The position numbers and the translations under genes are program-made. Shown in pieces: positions 10,521-20,590 of a DNA stretch of 27,500 nt. Origin of the DNA: Cryptomeria japonica (taxonomy: Eukaryota > Streptophyta > Pinopsida > Cupressales > Cupressaceae); contig NW_026728922.1 of NCBI RefSeq assembly GCF_030272615.1, positions 100,001 to 127,500 of the forward strand, in the 5' to 3' direction. The notes below the pieces were generated by a model. That model searched no databases. It saw only the letters and a list, made by a program, of their open reading frames with translations, and was not told where the DNA came from. Each line of letters starts with the position of its first letter. Position 1 is the stretch's first letter.

Positions 10521-12884
10521 TGAAGGCAGCGCATCAAAGGTGCGCACCTCGCTGCCCACCACGGTGCGCAACGCCGGTGGGCACCCGGGAGTGCTTCGAA
10601 GTGTGCTCCAAGGTGCTGCGTGCACGTTGTCGGAGCCCGGTTTGCCCCGGGTGCGCACCTCGCGTGCACCTTCGTCGGGGTGGGCACCTTGGCTTGGTTT
10701 GCCCCGGCTGCGCTCCGAAGCGGGGTTATTGGAGCGCCGCCTCTTTTTTTGTCGGAGCGTTTGGTGGGGTTTCTCGCATTGGCTCTTCCGAGGCCCGGTT
10801 GCCACCCTGGCGCGCACGAAGTCGGAAGTAGGGTTAATTGCCCGGGTGCGCACCTTTGCCAGGGTGGCACCTTACCTGGGCTGCGCACCAGGGCGGGCTC
10901 AAGATGGCACGCGCGTTCCGTTTTTTTCACTATCTTTCAAAACGGAAATTTTAAAATCTCCTTTTTTTTTTGCCTTTTCTGGAAATTAGTGAAGGCAGCG
11001 CATCAAAGGTGCGCACCTCGCTGCCCACCTTGGTGTGCTCTGAGGTGCGCACCCGGGAGCGCTACGAAGTGTGCTCCAAGGTGCGGCGTGCACGTTGTCG
11101 GAGCCCGGTTTGCCCCGGGTGCGCACCTCGCCTGCACCTTGGCCGGGGTGGGCACCTTGGCTGGGTTTGCCCAGGGTGCGCTCCGAAGCGGGGTTACTGG
11201 AGCGCCCCCTCTTTTTTTGTCAGAGAGTTTGGTGGGGTTTCTCGCATTGGCTCTTCCCAGGCCCGGTTGTTGGGTGCGCTCCCACCCTGGCGCGCGCGAA
11301 GTTGGAAGTTGGGTTAATTGCCCGGGCGCGCACCTTCGCCAGGGTGGGCACCTTGGTGCGCAAACCTTGGCTGGGCTGCGCACCAGGGCGGGCTCAAGAT
11401 GGCACCAGCATTCCCTTTTTCTCACTATCTTTCAAAACGGAAATTTTAAAATCTCGTTTTTTTTTTGCCTTTTATGGAAATTAGTGAAGGCATCGCATCA
11501 AAGGTGCGCACCTCGCTGCCCACCTTGGTGTGCTCCGAGGTGCCCACCACGGTGCGCAACGCCGGTGCGAACCCGGGAGCGCCCCGATGTGTGCTCCAAG
11601 GTGCGGCGTGCACGAAGTCGGACCCCGGTTTGCCCCGGGTGCGCACCTCGCGTGCACCTTGGTGCGCACACCTTGGCTGGGTTGCGCGGCCTGGTGGGCA
11701 CCATGGTGCGCACCAAGGAGCGCTCCGAAGTGTGCTCCAAGGTGCGGCGTGCACGAAGTCGGAGCCCGGTTTGCCCCGGGTGCGCACCTTCGCCGCGGTG
11801 GGCACCATGGCGTGCACGAAGTCGGAGCCCGGTTTGCCCCGGGTGCGCACCTCGCGTGCACCTTCGCCGGGGTGGGCACCTCGGCTGGGTTGCGCGCCCT
11901 GGTGCGCACCAAGGAGCGCTCTGAAGTGTGCTCCAAGGTGCGGCGTGCACGAAGTCGGAGCCCGGTTTGCCCCGGGTGTGCACCTCGCGTGCGCACCTCG
12001 CGTGCACCTTCGCTGCGGTGGGCACCTTGGCTGGGTTGCGCGCCTTGGTGGGCACCATGCAGTGCACGAAGTCGGAGCCCGGATTGCCCCGGGCGCGCAC
12101 CTCCGCCAGGGTGGGCACCTTGGTGCGCACAACTTGCCTGGGGTGCGCACCAGGAAGGGCTCAAGATGGCACCCGCGTTCCGTTTTTTTCACTATCTTTC
12201 AGAACGGAAATTTTAAAATCTCGTTTTTTTTTGCCTTTTCTGGAAATTAGTGAAGGCAGCGCATCAAAGGTGCGCAACGCTGGTGCGAACCTGGGAGCGC
12301 TCCGATGTGTGCTCCAAGGTGCGGCGTGCACGAAGTCGGACCCCGGTTTGCCCCGGGTGCGCACCTCGCGTGCACCTTGGTGCGCACACCTTGGCTGGGT
12401 TGCGCGCCCTGGTGGGCACCATGGTGCGCACCAAGGAGCGCTCCGAAGTGTGCTCCAAGGTGCGGCGTGCACGAAGTCGGAGCCCGGTTTGCCCCGGGTG
12501 CGCACCTCGCGTGCACCTTCGCCGCGGTGGGCACCATGGCGTGCACGAAGTCGGAGCCCGGTTTGCCCCGGGTGCGCACCTCGCGTGCACCTTCGCCGGG
12601 GTGGGCACCTTGGTGTGCAGACCTTGGCTGGGTTGCGCGCCCATGTGGGCACCATGGTGCGCACCAAGGAGCGCTCCGAAGTGTGCTCCAAGGTGCGGCC
12701 TGCACGAAGTCGGAGCCCGGTTTGCCCCGGGTGTGCACCTCGGGTGGGCACCTTGGTGCGCATGCCTTGCCTGGGCTGCGCACCAGGGCGGGCTCAAGAT
12801 GGCACCCGCGTTCCTTTTTTTTCACTATCTTTCAAAATGGAAATTTTAAAATCTCATTTTTTTTTGCCTTTTTCTGGAAATTAG
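10521..12884. repeat. 2,364-bp higher-order repeat, unit C
   Basis: Third consecutive unit, again near-identical to A and B. It carries its own change near 12641, CGCCCATGTGGG where A and B have CGCCCTGGTGGG. From 12665 the sequence is also homologous to the window start, so the last part of this unit is shared with the long duplication. After 12885 the array switches to the variant modules of copy 2. Confidence 0.87.
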
Positions 12885-14871
12885 TGAAGGCAGCGCATCA
12901 AAGGTGCGCACCTCGCTGCCCACCACGGTGCGCAACGCCGGTGGGCACCCGGGAGTGCTTCGAAGTGTGCTCCAAGGTGCTGCGTGCACGTTGTCGGAGC
13001 CCGGTTTGCCCCGGGTGCGCACCTCGCGTGCACCTTCGTCGGGGTGGGCACCTTGGCTGGGTTTGCCCCGGCTGCGCTCCGAAGCGGGGTTATTGGAGCG
13101 CCGCCTCTTTTTTTGTCGGAGCGTTTGGTGGGGTTTCTCGCATTGGCTCTTCCGAGGCCCGGTTGCCACCCTGGCGCGCACGAAGTCGGAAGTAGGGTTA
13201 ATTGCCCGGGTGCGCACCTTTGCCAGGGTGGGCACCTTACCTGGGCTGCGCACCAGGGCGGGCTCAAGATGGCACGCGCGTTCCGTTTTTTTCACTATCT
13301 TTCAAAACGGAAATTTTAAAATCTCCTTTTTTTTTTGCCTTTTCTGGAAATTAGTGAAGGCAGCGCATCAAAGGTGCGCACCTCGCTGCCCACCTTGGTG
13401 TGCTCTGAGGTGCGCACCCGGGAGCGCTACGAAGTGTGCTCCAAGGTGCGGCGTGCACGTTGTCGGAGCCCGGTTTGCCCCGGGTGCGCACCTCGCCTGC
13501 ACCTTGGCCGGGGTGGGCACCTTGGCTGGGTTTGCCCAGGGTGCGCTCCGAAGCGGGGTTACTGGAGCGCCCCCTCTTTTTTTGTCAGAGCGTTTGGTGG
13601 GGTTTCTCGCATTGGCTCTTCCCAGGCCCGGTTGTTGGGTGCGCTCCCACCCTGGCGCGCGCGAAGTTGGAAGTTGGGTTAATTGCCCGGGCGCGCACCT
13701 TCGCCAGGGTGGGCACCTTGGTGCGCACACCTTGGCTGGGCTGCGCACCAGGGCGGGCTCAAGATGGCACCAGCATTCCCTTTTTCTCACTATCTTTCAA
13801 AACGGAAATTTTAAAATCTCGTTTTTTTTTTGCCTTTTATGGAAATTAGTGAAGGCATCGCATCAAAGGTGCGCACCTCGCTGCCCACCTTGGTGTGCTC
13901 CGAGGTGCCCACCACGGTGCGCAACGCCGGTGCGAACCCGGGAGCGCCCCGATGTGTGCTCCAAGGTGCGGCGTGCACGAAGTCGGACCCCGGTTTGCCC
14001 CGGGTGCGCACCTCGCGTGCACCTTGGTGCGCACACCTTGGCTGGGTTGCGCGGCCTGGTGGGCACCATGGTGCGCACCAAGGAGCGCTCCGAAGTGTGC
14101 TCCAAGGTGCGGCGTGCACGAAGTCGGAGCCCGGTTTGCCCCGGGTACGCACCTCGCGTGCACCTTCGCCGGGGTGGGCACCTCGGCTGGGTTGCGCGCC
14201 CTGGTGCGCACCAAGGAGCGCTCCGAAGTGTGCTCCAAGGTGCGGCGTGCACGAAGTCGGAGCCCGGTTTGCCCCGGGTGCGCACCTTCGCCGCGGTGCG
14301 CACCATGGCGTGCACGAAGTCGGAGCCCGGTTTGCCCCGGGTGCGCACCTCGCGTGCACCTTCGGCGGGGTTGCGCGCCCTGGTGGGCACCATGGTGCGC
14401 ACCAAGGAGCGCTCCGAAGTGTGCTCCAAGGTGCGGCGTGCACGAAGTCGGAGCCCGGTTTGCCCCGGGTGCGCACCTCGCGTGCACCTTCGGCGGGGTT
14501 GCGCGCCCTGGTGGGCACCATGGTGCGCACCAAGGAGCGCTCCGAAGTGTGCTCCAAGGTGCGGCGTGCACGAAGTCGGAGCCCGGTTTGCCCCGGGTGC
14601 GCACCTCGCGTGCACCTTCGCCGCGGTGGGCACCATGGCGTGCACGAAGTCGGAGCCCGGTTTGCCCCGGGTGCGCACCTCGCGTGCACCTTCGCCGGGG
14701 TGGGCACCTCGGCTGGGTTGCGCGCCCTGGTGCGCACCAAGGAGCGCTCCGAAGTGTGCTCCAAGGTGCGGCGTGCACGAAGTCGGAGCCCGGTTTGCCC
14801 CGGGTGCGCACCTCGCGTGCACCTTCGCCAGGGTGGGCACCTCGGTGCGCACACCTTCTCAATGTTTTCTT

Positions 14872-15664
14872 GCCTTTTCTGGAAATTGGTGAAGGCAGCG
14901 CATCAAAGGTGCGCACCTCGGTGTGCTCCGAGGTGCGAACCCGAGAGCGCTCCGAGGTGCCCACGAAGTCGAAAGTCGGGTTAATTGCATTGTTTTCCCC
15001 GGGTGCGCTCCGAGGTGCGCAACATCGGCGCGCACCAAGGAGGGCTCCGAAGTGTGCTCCAAGGTGCGCACGATGGCGTGCACCTCTGGTGCGCACGATT
15101 CGGAGCTCGGTTTGACCGGGGTGCGCACACCTTGGCTGGGTTGCGCACCTTTTGTGCGCTCCAAGGTGCGCACGAAGTCGGAGCTCGGTTTGCCCCGGGT
15201 GCGCACCTTCGCCAGGGTGCGCACCTTGATGCGCACGCCTTGGCTGGGCTGCGCACCTTGGTGGGCGCCATGGTGCGCACCTTTCGTGCGCTCCAAGGTG
15301 CGCACGAAGTCGGAGCTCGGTTTGCCCCGGGTGCGCACCTTGGTGGGCGCCATGGTGCACTCCGAGGTGCCCAAGATTGGTGCGCACCAAGGAGCGCTCC
15401 GAAGTGCGCTCCAAGGTGCGCGCGAAGTCGAAAGTTGGGTTAATTGTCCGGTTTGCCTCGGGTGCGCACCTTGCGTGCACCTTCGCCAGGGTGGGCGCCT
15501 TGGTGCGCACACCTTGGCTGGGCTGCGCACACCTTGGCACCCGCGTTTCCTTCATTTTAAATTTTTTTTTTTTACAATCTCTCAAGTGGGAAATTCTATA
15601 ATCTCAACTTTTTTTGCCTTTTCAGGAAACTTTTGAATGGAGCGCATCATTGGTGCGCTCCGAA
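14872..15664. repeat. Diverged array tail, copy 2
   Basis: Duplicate of 2208-3000, with the same truncated cassette at 14872, the same GGAGCTCGG sub-units and the same diverged T-rich cassette near 15545-15655. I saw no differences from copy 1. No gene is seen. Confidence 0.7.
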
Positions 15665-16068
15665 GTGTGCTCCAAAGCTCTCTCCAGCTGCGTGCACCTG
15701 CCCCGGCCGCGCACCCGGCCCCGCCCAGCTTCGCTCACCTGTCCCGGGCGTCTGGTGCGGAACCTTAGAGTAAGAAACATCACCGTGCACCTTGGCCAAC
15801 GTGCGCGACTCGACCGAGCGCGCACTGGCCGAGGTGCACACCGATTTCACCTGGGTGCGCGCGCAGCACCTCGGGCGCACCGGGGTGCGCGCACAACGCC
15901 CGGGTTGCACCGTGGCCTGTGTGCTCGGGGTGCCTCGGGTGCGCGCTCGGTGTCGCCCCCGCGCGCGCGGTAGTGCGGGCAGCGCACCCCGGCCCGACCC
16001 GGCCCCGACGAGAACGCAAACGGGCAAAAGGTTTATTCAAATAGCATTGCGACGCCCGGCGAAAAACT
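15665..16068. other. GC-rich spacer downstream of 5S gene copy 2
   Basis: Duplicate of 3001-3404. Two transition differences from copy 1 fall here (15931 T for C; 15997 A for G), both in contexts where plant cytosine methylation is expected. No tandem period and no gene are seen. Confidence 0.6.
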
Positions 16069-16074
16069 AAAAAA
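16069..16074 (-). terminator. RNA polymerase III terminator of 5S copy 2
   Basis: The same TTTTTT run follows the second 5S gene on the minus strand, then AGTTTTTCG, identical to copy 1. Confidence 0.85.
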
Positions 16075-16192
16075 GGGTGCAACACCGGGACTTCCCGGGA
16101 GGTCACCCATCCCAGTACTACTCCGGCCCAAGCGCGCTTAACTGCGGAGTTCTGATGGGATCCGGTGCACTAATGCTGGTATGATCGCACCC
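16074..16192 (-). rRNA. 5S ribosomal RNA, copy 2
   Basis: Second full-length plant-type 5S gene of about 119 nt, minus strand, at the 12,664-bp offset from the first. Ends, helix I pairing, A box, C box, C at -1 and T6 terminator are all retained. The only difference in the gene is at RNA position 19, A here and G in copy 1 (plus-strand T at 16174 against C at 3510). The A is, from memory, the more usual plant base at that site. Both copies look expressible; neither shows an indel or a damaged promoter. Confidence 0.97.
16094..16143 (-). promoter_or_regulatory. 5S internal control region (A box to C box), copy 2
   Basis: The A box (16127-16143) and C box (16094-16112) are identical to those of copy 1, with the same spacing, which is expected to bind TFIIIA and TFIIIC. 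Confidence 0.9.
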
Positions 16193-16596
16193 GTTATGAG
16201 CTTGTCGCAGTGTGTACTTAGCAAACCGCGACCCACGTGCGAATCCACCCCGGCCACCCACCCCCGTCGAGGTGCACACCCTCCCTCGCGAAGTGCGCCC
16301 CGTTCGCCAAGTGTGAGCCCTGCCCGGGTGCGCGCACCTTGCTAGGGCGTCGGGTGTGCACCCGGCCCGGCCTACGTGCGTGCACCTGGAGGGGGCGTCG
16401 TGTGCGTGCAGTGTCCCGTCTGCAACGCGGTGCCCACACACCACCTCGGGCGCAACGACCTGCGCTCACATGTGGGCCGAGTGCACCTTGGTGCATGTTC
16501 GGGGCGCCTCGGGTGCACGCTCGATCTTGCCCCGGTGCACCAAGGCGCTCGGTTTGCCCCGGGTGCGCACTTGGTGCAAGGTGGGCACCCAAAATA
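16193..16596. other. Spacer upstream of 5S gene copy 2
   Basis: Duplicate of 3529-3932. An AT-richer stretch lies next to the gene, followed by GC-rich DNA with CACCTCGGGTGC-like words. No gene or tandem period is seen. Confidence 0.6.
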
Positions 16597-16939
16597 GGGA
16601 TCAAGCACCAAAACACAAGTTTCGGGATGCAAAATGGGACCCAAGGACCACAAATGCGTTCCAAGACCCATGATGGGTCCACGAGAACAAAAATGTGTTC
16701 CGAGACTTAATAAACAAATATTGGGTTTTAGGAGAAGAAACATGCTCTGATGCCCAAAACGAGAATCGACCCCGAAAAGGCCACAGGCCAAAAGTGGGAT
16801 GCGAGACAAAAAAAAATGGGACCCGAGGACCAAAATTGGGTTCCCAGGTCGAAGACAGGGCAACCGGACAAGAAACGACCTCTAAGGCTCGAAATGAGTC
16901 CCGACGACTAAAACTTGACAAGAAGCACCCATCAGGCAC
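16597..16939. repeat. A-rich degenerate ~20-bp minisatellite, copy 2
   Basis: Duplicate of 3933-4275, with the same drifting pattern of about 20 bp, AAAATGGGACCCAAGGACC and relatives. No gene is called. Confidence 0.65.
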
Positions 16940-18640
16940 CCAACTCGACACCCATGGGATGCCGACCCACCCGGGCTTCCACCTAGCACACCTTGGCACC
17001 CACCCACCCTCGCACCCAACCTCGCACCCAACTTAGCACCTTTGAACCCACATTGGCACTCACCCTGACCCTGGCACCTTGGAACCCACATTGGCACTCA
17101 CCTTGACCCTGGCACCCACCTTTGCACTCACCTTGGGACCCACCCTGGCTCCCACCTCGGCACCCACCCAGACACCCACCTTGGTTCCTTGGCACCCACC
17201 TTGGATCCTTGGCACCCACCCCGACACCCACCTTGGCACGCAACTTGGCTACTTGCCACCCACCTTGGCTCCTTGACGCCCACCCCGACAACCACCCCGT
17301 GACCTACCCTGGCTAGGGTTGGTGCACACCCACCCTGGTGCCCACCTTGGCACCCACCCTATGACCCACCTTGGCACGCACCTTAGTACCCACCCCGTTA
17401 CCCACCCTAGGACCCACCCCGTGACCCACCTTGGCCAGGGTGGGTGCACCCACCCTGGTGCCCACCTTGGCACCCACCCATCCTAGCACCCAGCCTGTGA
17501 CCGGGCTTGGAACCCAACCTTGCACCCGCACCCGTCTTGGCCAGTGTGGGTGCGCACCCATCCTGGCACCCACGTTGTGACACACCCTTTAACCCACGCA
17601 CCCTAGCACCCACGTTGGCACCCACCTTGGAACCCAACCTAGCAACTTGGCACCCACCCCGTGACCCACCTTGGCATCCACCATAGCAGTCGCCGACTTG
17701 GCACCCACCTCGGCACCCACCTTGACACTTGTGGACCCACCTTGCCACTCACCCTAGCATCGACCCATCCTAGCACCCACCCTGGCACCTTTGCACCCTA
17801 GCACTCACCCATCCTAGCACCTAACCTGTGACCCACCTTGACACTCACCCTCGCACCCACCTTGGAACCCAACCTAGCACCCACCCACCCTGACACCAAC
17901 CCTAGCACCTACCCACCCTTGCACCCACCCTGTGACCCATCTTGGCACCCACCCATCCTACCACTCAACCTATCACCCACCTTCTCACCCACCTTGGCAT
18001 CCACCTTAGCACCCACCCACACTGGCACCTTGGCACCCACCTCGGGCAAGGTGGGTGCACACCCACCCTGGCACCCAATTTAGAACCCACCGAGCATGTT
18101 ACCCACCTTGGCACCCACATTGCAGCCCACCCTAGTACCCACCCTATGACCCACATTGGCATCCACACCCTAGCACCCAGGCACCTCGACACCCGCCTTG
18201 ACACCCACCCTAGCACTGAACCTGTGACCCACCTTGGAACTCACCCTAGAACCCACCCACCCTGTGAACCACCTTGGCATCCACCTTAGCACCCACCCAC
18301 CTTGGCACCCACTCTAGCACTCACCCATCCTAACACCCAACTTGTTACCCACCTTGGCACCCGCCCTCGCGTCCACCTTGAAACCCACCCTAGCACCCAC
18401 CCACGCAGGAGCCCACCTTGGCACCCAACCTAACACCCACGCATCCTGGCACCCAACTTGTGACCCACCTTGGAACCCACCCTAGTACCCACCTTTGAAC
18501 CCACTATATCACCAACCCACCTTGGCACCCACCCTATGACCCTCTTTGGAATCCACCCTAGCACGCACCCACCCTGGCACCCACCATGGAGCGCACCCTA
18601 GCACCCACCCACCTCGGCACGCACCTCAACACCCACCTTG
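16940..18640. repeat. Long CACCC/GGTGGG-type tandem array
   Basis: About 1.7 kb of degenerate short repeats such as TTGGCACCCACCC, CTAGCACCCACC and CCTGTGACCCACC, with C on plus and G on minus throughout. The first 508 bp duplicate 4276-4783; the rest is unique in the window. Dyad-like interruptions occur near 17313, 17435, 17541 and 18046, each GGGTGGGTGCACACCC-like. The array grades into GGTGCGC-type repeats at about 18590-18640. All reading frames here are translated simple repeats. Confidence 0.82.
17435..17458. repeat. Perfect 24-bp palindrome at the duplication breakpoint
   Basis: The half-site CCAGGGTGGGTG is followed immediately by its exact reverse complement. Homology with copy 1 runs through the left half and stops one base past the centre. 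In copy 1 the left half (4771-4783) is joined to 2,364-family sequence. In that family the related motif GCCAGGGTGGGCACC recurs, for example near 5284. Confidence 0.9.
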
Positions 18641-18872
18641 GTGTGCGCACTGCGCCAACCTCTCAAAGACCCTATGTGGTGCGCTCCAAAGTGTACACCT
18701 TTGGTGCGCTCCAAGGTGCGCACCTTTGGTGCACACCAAAGTGTGCACCGAGGTGAGCACCAAAGTGCACTCCAGGGTGCACACCAAGGCGTGCACCTTT
18801 GGTGCGGTCAATGCAAACGAATTCGGAAGTTGGGGTCGATGTCCTAATCGCTGCTGCAGACTACACGTATGA
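18641..18872. other. Leader of the Pol I promoter zone with a promoter-less remnant
   Basis: GTGCGCACTGCGCCAACC followed by CTCAAAGACCCT-like sequence (18644-18672) matches the downstream end of the 157-bp promoter repeats but has no TATATAGGGG before it, so it is a truncated first unit. GGTGCGCACCTTTGGTGC-type words follow to about 18810. Then comes GAATTCGGAAGTTGGGGTC, the upstream part of the first promoter. No gene is seen. Confidence 0.65.
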
Positions 18873-18900
18873 GAATCGGACAAATAGCTTTATATAGGGG
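18873..18900 (+). promoter_or_regulatory. Pol I promoter-like element 1
   Basis: GAATCGGACAAATAGCT, one extra T, then TATATAGGGG (18891-18900), the plant Pol I core motif; initiation is expected at the A/G around 18896-18897. The inserted T is unique among the thirteen copies and shifts the upstream block by one base. AGGGGAG (18896-18902) can pair with CTCCCCT (18924-18930). Confidence 0.75.
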
Positions 18901-19030
18901 AGGTGTTGCGTTTGATGGGTCGACTCCCCTGGTTGTGTGCACTGCACCAACTTCAAAGACCCTGTCTTGTTTAAGAAGTCAAAAGTTGGGGTGGATGTCC
19001 TAATCATTGCTGCAGTCTACGCATGTATGA

Positions 19031-19057
19031 GAATCAGACAAATAGCTTATATAGGGG
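19031..19057 (+). promoter_or_regulatory. Pol I promoter-like element 2
   Basis: GAATCAGACAAATAGCT then TATATAGGGG at 19048-19057. The upstream block has A for G relative to element 1. Confidence 0.75.
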
Positions 19058-19250
19058 AGGTGTTGCATTCGGTGGGTTGACTCCCCTGGTTGTGCGCACT
19101 GCGCCAACCTCAAAGACCCCGCATAGCAGAAGAAGTCGGAAGTCGGATTTTGGTGAGCACCAAGGCGTGCACCTTTGGTGCGGTCAACGCAGACGAATTC
19201 AGAAGTTGGGGTGGATGTCCTAATCGTTGTTGCAGGCTACACATGTATGA

Positions 19251-19277
19251 GAATCAGACAAATAGCTTATATAGGGG
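19251..19277 (+). promoter_or_regulatory. Pol I promoter-like element 3
   Basis: GAATCAGACAAATAGCT then TATATAGGGG at 19268-19277. It sits 220 bp after element 2 because of a 63-bp insertion related to 18770-18830. Confidence 0.75.
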
Positions 19278-19407
19278 AGGTGTTGGGTTTGATGGGTCAA
19301 CTCCCTTGGTTGTGCGCATTACGCCAACCTCAAAGACCTTGTTTTCGTTAAGAAGTCAAAAGTTGGGGTCAATGTCCTAATGGCTCCTGCAGGCTACACA
19401 TGTATGA

Positions 19408-19434
19408 GAATCGGACAAATAGCTTATATAGGGG
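19408..19434 (+). promoter_or_regulatory. Pol I promoter-like element 4
   Basis: GAATCGGACAAATAGCT then TATATAGGGG at 19425-19434, 157 bp after element 3. Confidence 0.75.
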
Positions 19435-19564
19435 AGGTGTTGGGTTTGATGGGTCGACTCCCCTGGTTGTGCGCATTACGTCAACCTCAAAGACCTTGTT
19501 TTCGTTAAGAAGTCAAAAGTTGGGGTCGATGTCCTAATTGCTCCTGTAGACTACACATGTATGA

Positions 19565-19591
19565 GAATCAGACAAATAGCTTATATAGGGG
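19565..19591 (+). promoter_or_regulatory. Pol I promoter-like element 5
   Basis: GAATCAGACAAATAGCT then TATATAGGGG at 19582-19591. The downstream GGTTG/CAACC stem has decayed here (AGTTGTTCGCATTACACC). Confidence 0.75.
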
Positions 19592-19721
19592 AGGTGTTGG
19601 GTTTGATGGGTTGACTCCCCTAGTTGTTCGCATTACACCAACCTCAAAGACCTTGTTTTCGTTTAGAAGCCGAAAGTTGGGGTCGATGTCCTAATTGCTC
19701 CTGCAGGCTACGCATGTATGA

Positions 19722-19748
19722 GAATCAGACAAATAGCTTATATAGGGG
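19722..19748 (+). promoter_or_regulatory. Pol I promoter-like element 6
   Basis: GAATCAGACAAATAGCT then TATATAGGGG at 19739-19748. It is the last of the 157-bp class, followed by the 52/38-bp minisatellite. Confidence 0.75.
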
Positions 19749-19896
19749 AGGTGTTGGGTTTGATGGGTCGACTCCCCTGGTTGTGCGCATTGCGCCAACC
19801 TCAAAGACCCTGCATTGCGGATGAAGTCGAAAGTCAGAGTTTGGTGTGCTACAAGGTGTGGTCGAAGGTGCTCACCTAGGTGTGCACCTTTGGAGC

Positions 19897-20513
19897 ACAG
19901 GAAAAGTGCCCTCCAAAAGTGCGCACCTTTGGAGTGCACAAAAGTGCCCTCCAAAAGTGCGCACCTTTGGAGCGCAGAAAAGTGCCCTCCAAAAAGTGCC
20001 CTCCAAAAGTGCGCACCTTTGGAGCGCAGAAAAGTGCCCTCCAAAAAGTGCCCTCCAAAAGTGCGCACCTTTGGAGCGCAGAAAAGTGCCCTCCAAAAAG
20101 TGCCCTCCAAAAGTGCGCACCTTTGGAGCGCAGAAAAGTGCCCTCCAAAAGTGCGCACCTTTGGAGCGCAGAAAAGTGCCCTCCAAAAAGTGCCCTCCAA
20201 AAGTGCGCACCTTTGGAGCGCAGAAAAGTGCCCTCCAAAAAGTGCCCTCCAAAAGTGCGCACCTTTGGAGCGCAGAAAAGTGCCCTCCAAAAAGTGCCCT
20301 CCAAAAGTGCGCACCTTTGGAGCGCAGAAAAGTGCCCTCCAAAAAGTGCCCTCCAAAAGTGCGCACCTTTGGAGCGCAGAAAAGTGCCCTCCAAAAAGTG
20401 CCCTCCAAAAGTGCGCACCTTTGGAGCGCAGAAAAGTGCCCTCCAAAAGTGCGCACCTTTGGAGCGCACAAAAGTGCCCTCCAAAAGTGCGCACTTTTGG
20501 TGCGCACCAAGGC
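19897..20513. repeat. 52/38-bp minisatellite with GTGCCCTCC and GTGCGCACC
   Basis: Units read GGAGCGCAG, AAAAGTGCCCTCC, then usually a second AAAAAGTGCCCTCC, then AAAAGTGCGCACCTTT. With the extra 14-mer the unit is 52 bp; without it, 38 bp. For example, GGAGCGCAG occurs at 19969, 20021, 20073, 20125 and then 20163. Copies are nearly identical, so expansion is recent. All frames on both strands are open only because the motif lacks stop codons; I reject a protein here. It separates the 157-bp and 311-bp promoter classes. Confidence 0.9.
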
Positions 20514-20590
20514 GCTGGTTCGGTCGTTGCAGGCGAGTTCGGAAGTTGGGGTCGATGTCCTGAGCGGAGGTGCAAACTACACAGGTGTCG

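Larger units (their letters stand above)
12665..17447. repeat. Long IGS duplication, copy 2
   Basis: Second copy of the block at 1-4783, in the same orientation. It contains variant modules with T-cassette cores near 12866, 13337, 13832 and 14872, the diverged tail to 15664, the second 5S gene, the A-rich minisatellite and the start of the CACCC array. Its right limit falls at the middle of a perfect 24-bp palindrome (17435-17458). Sequence beyond 17447 is absent from copy 1. Confidence 0.93.
18811..19830 (+). repeat. 157-bp promoter-bearing tandem repeats
   Basis: Six units each hold, in order, AAGTTGGGGTCGATGTCCTA, a CTGCAG-containing stretch, GAATCGGACAAATAGCT, TATATAGGGG, a GGGTCGACTCCCC segment, and GCGCCAACCTCAAAGACC. 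Successive TATATAGGGG motifs are 157, 220, 157, 157 and 157 bp apart. The 220-bp interval has an extra 63 bp carrying GGTGAGCACCAAGGCGTGC. The layout is that of duplicated spacer promoters. Confidence 0.88.

Noticed and set aside
16940-18640. Telomere-like or interstitial telomeric repeats
   Set aside because: The motif is CACCC/GGTGGG with a drifting period of about 10-12 bp, not TTTAGGG.
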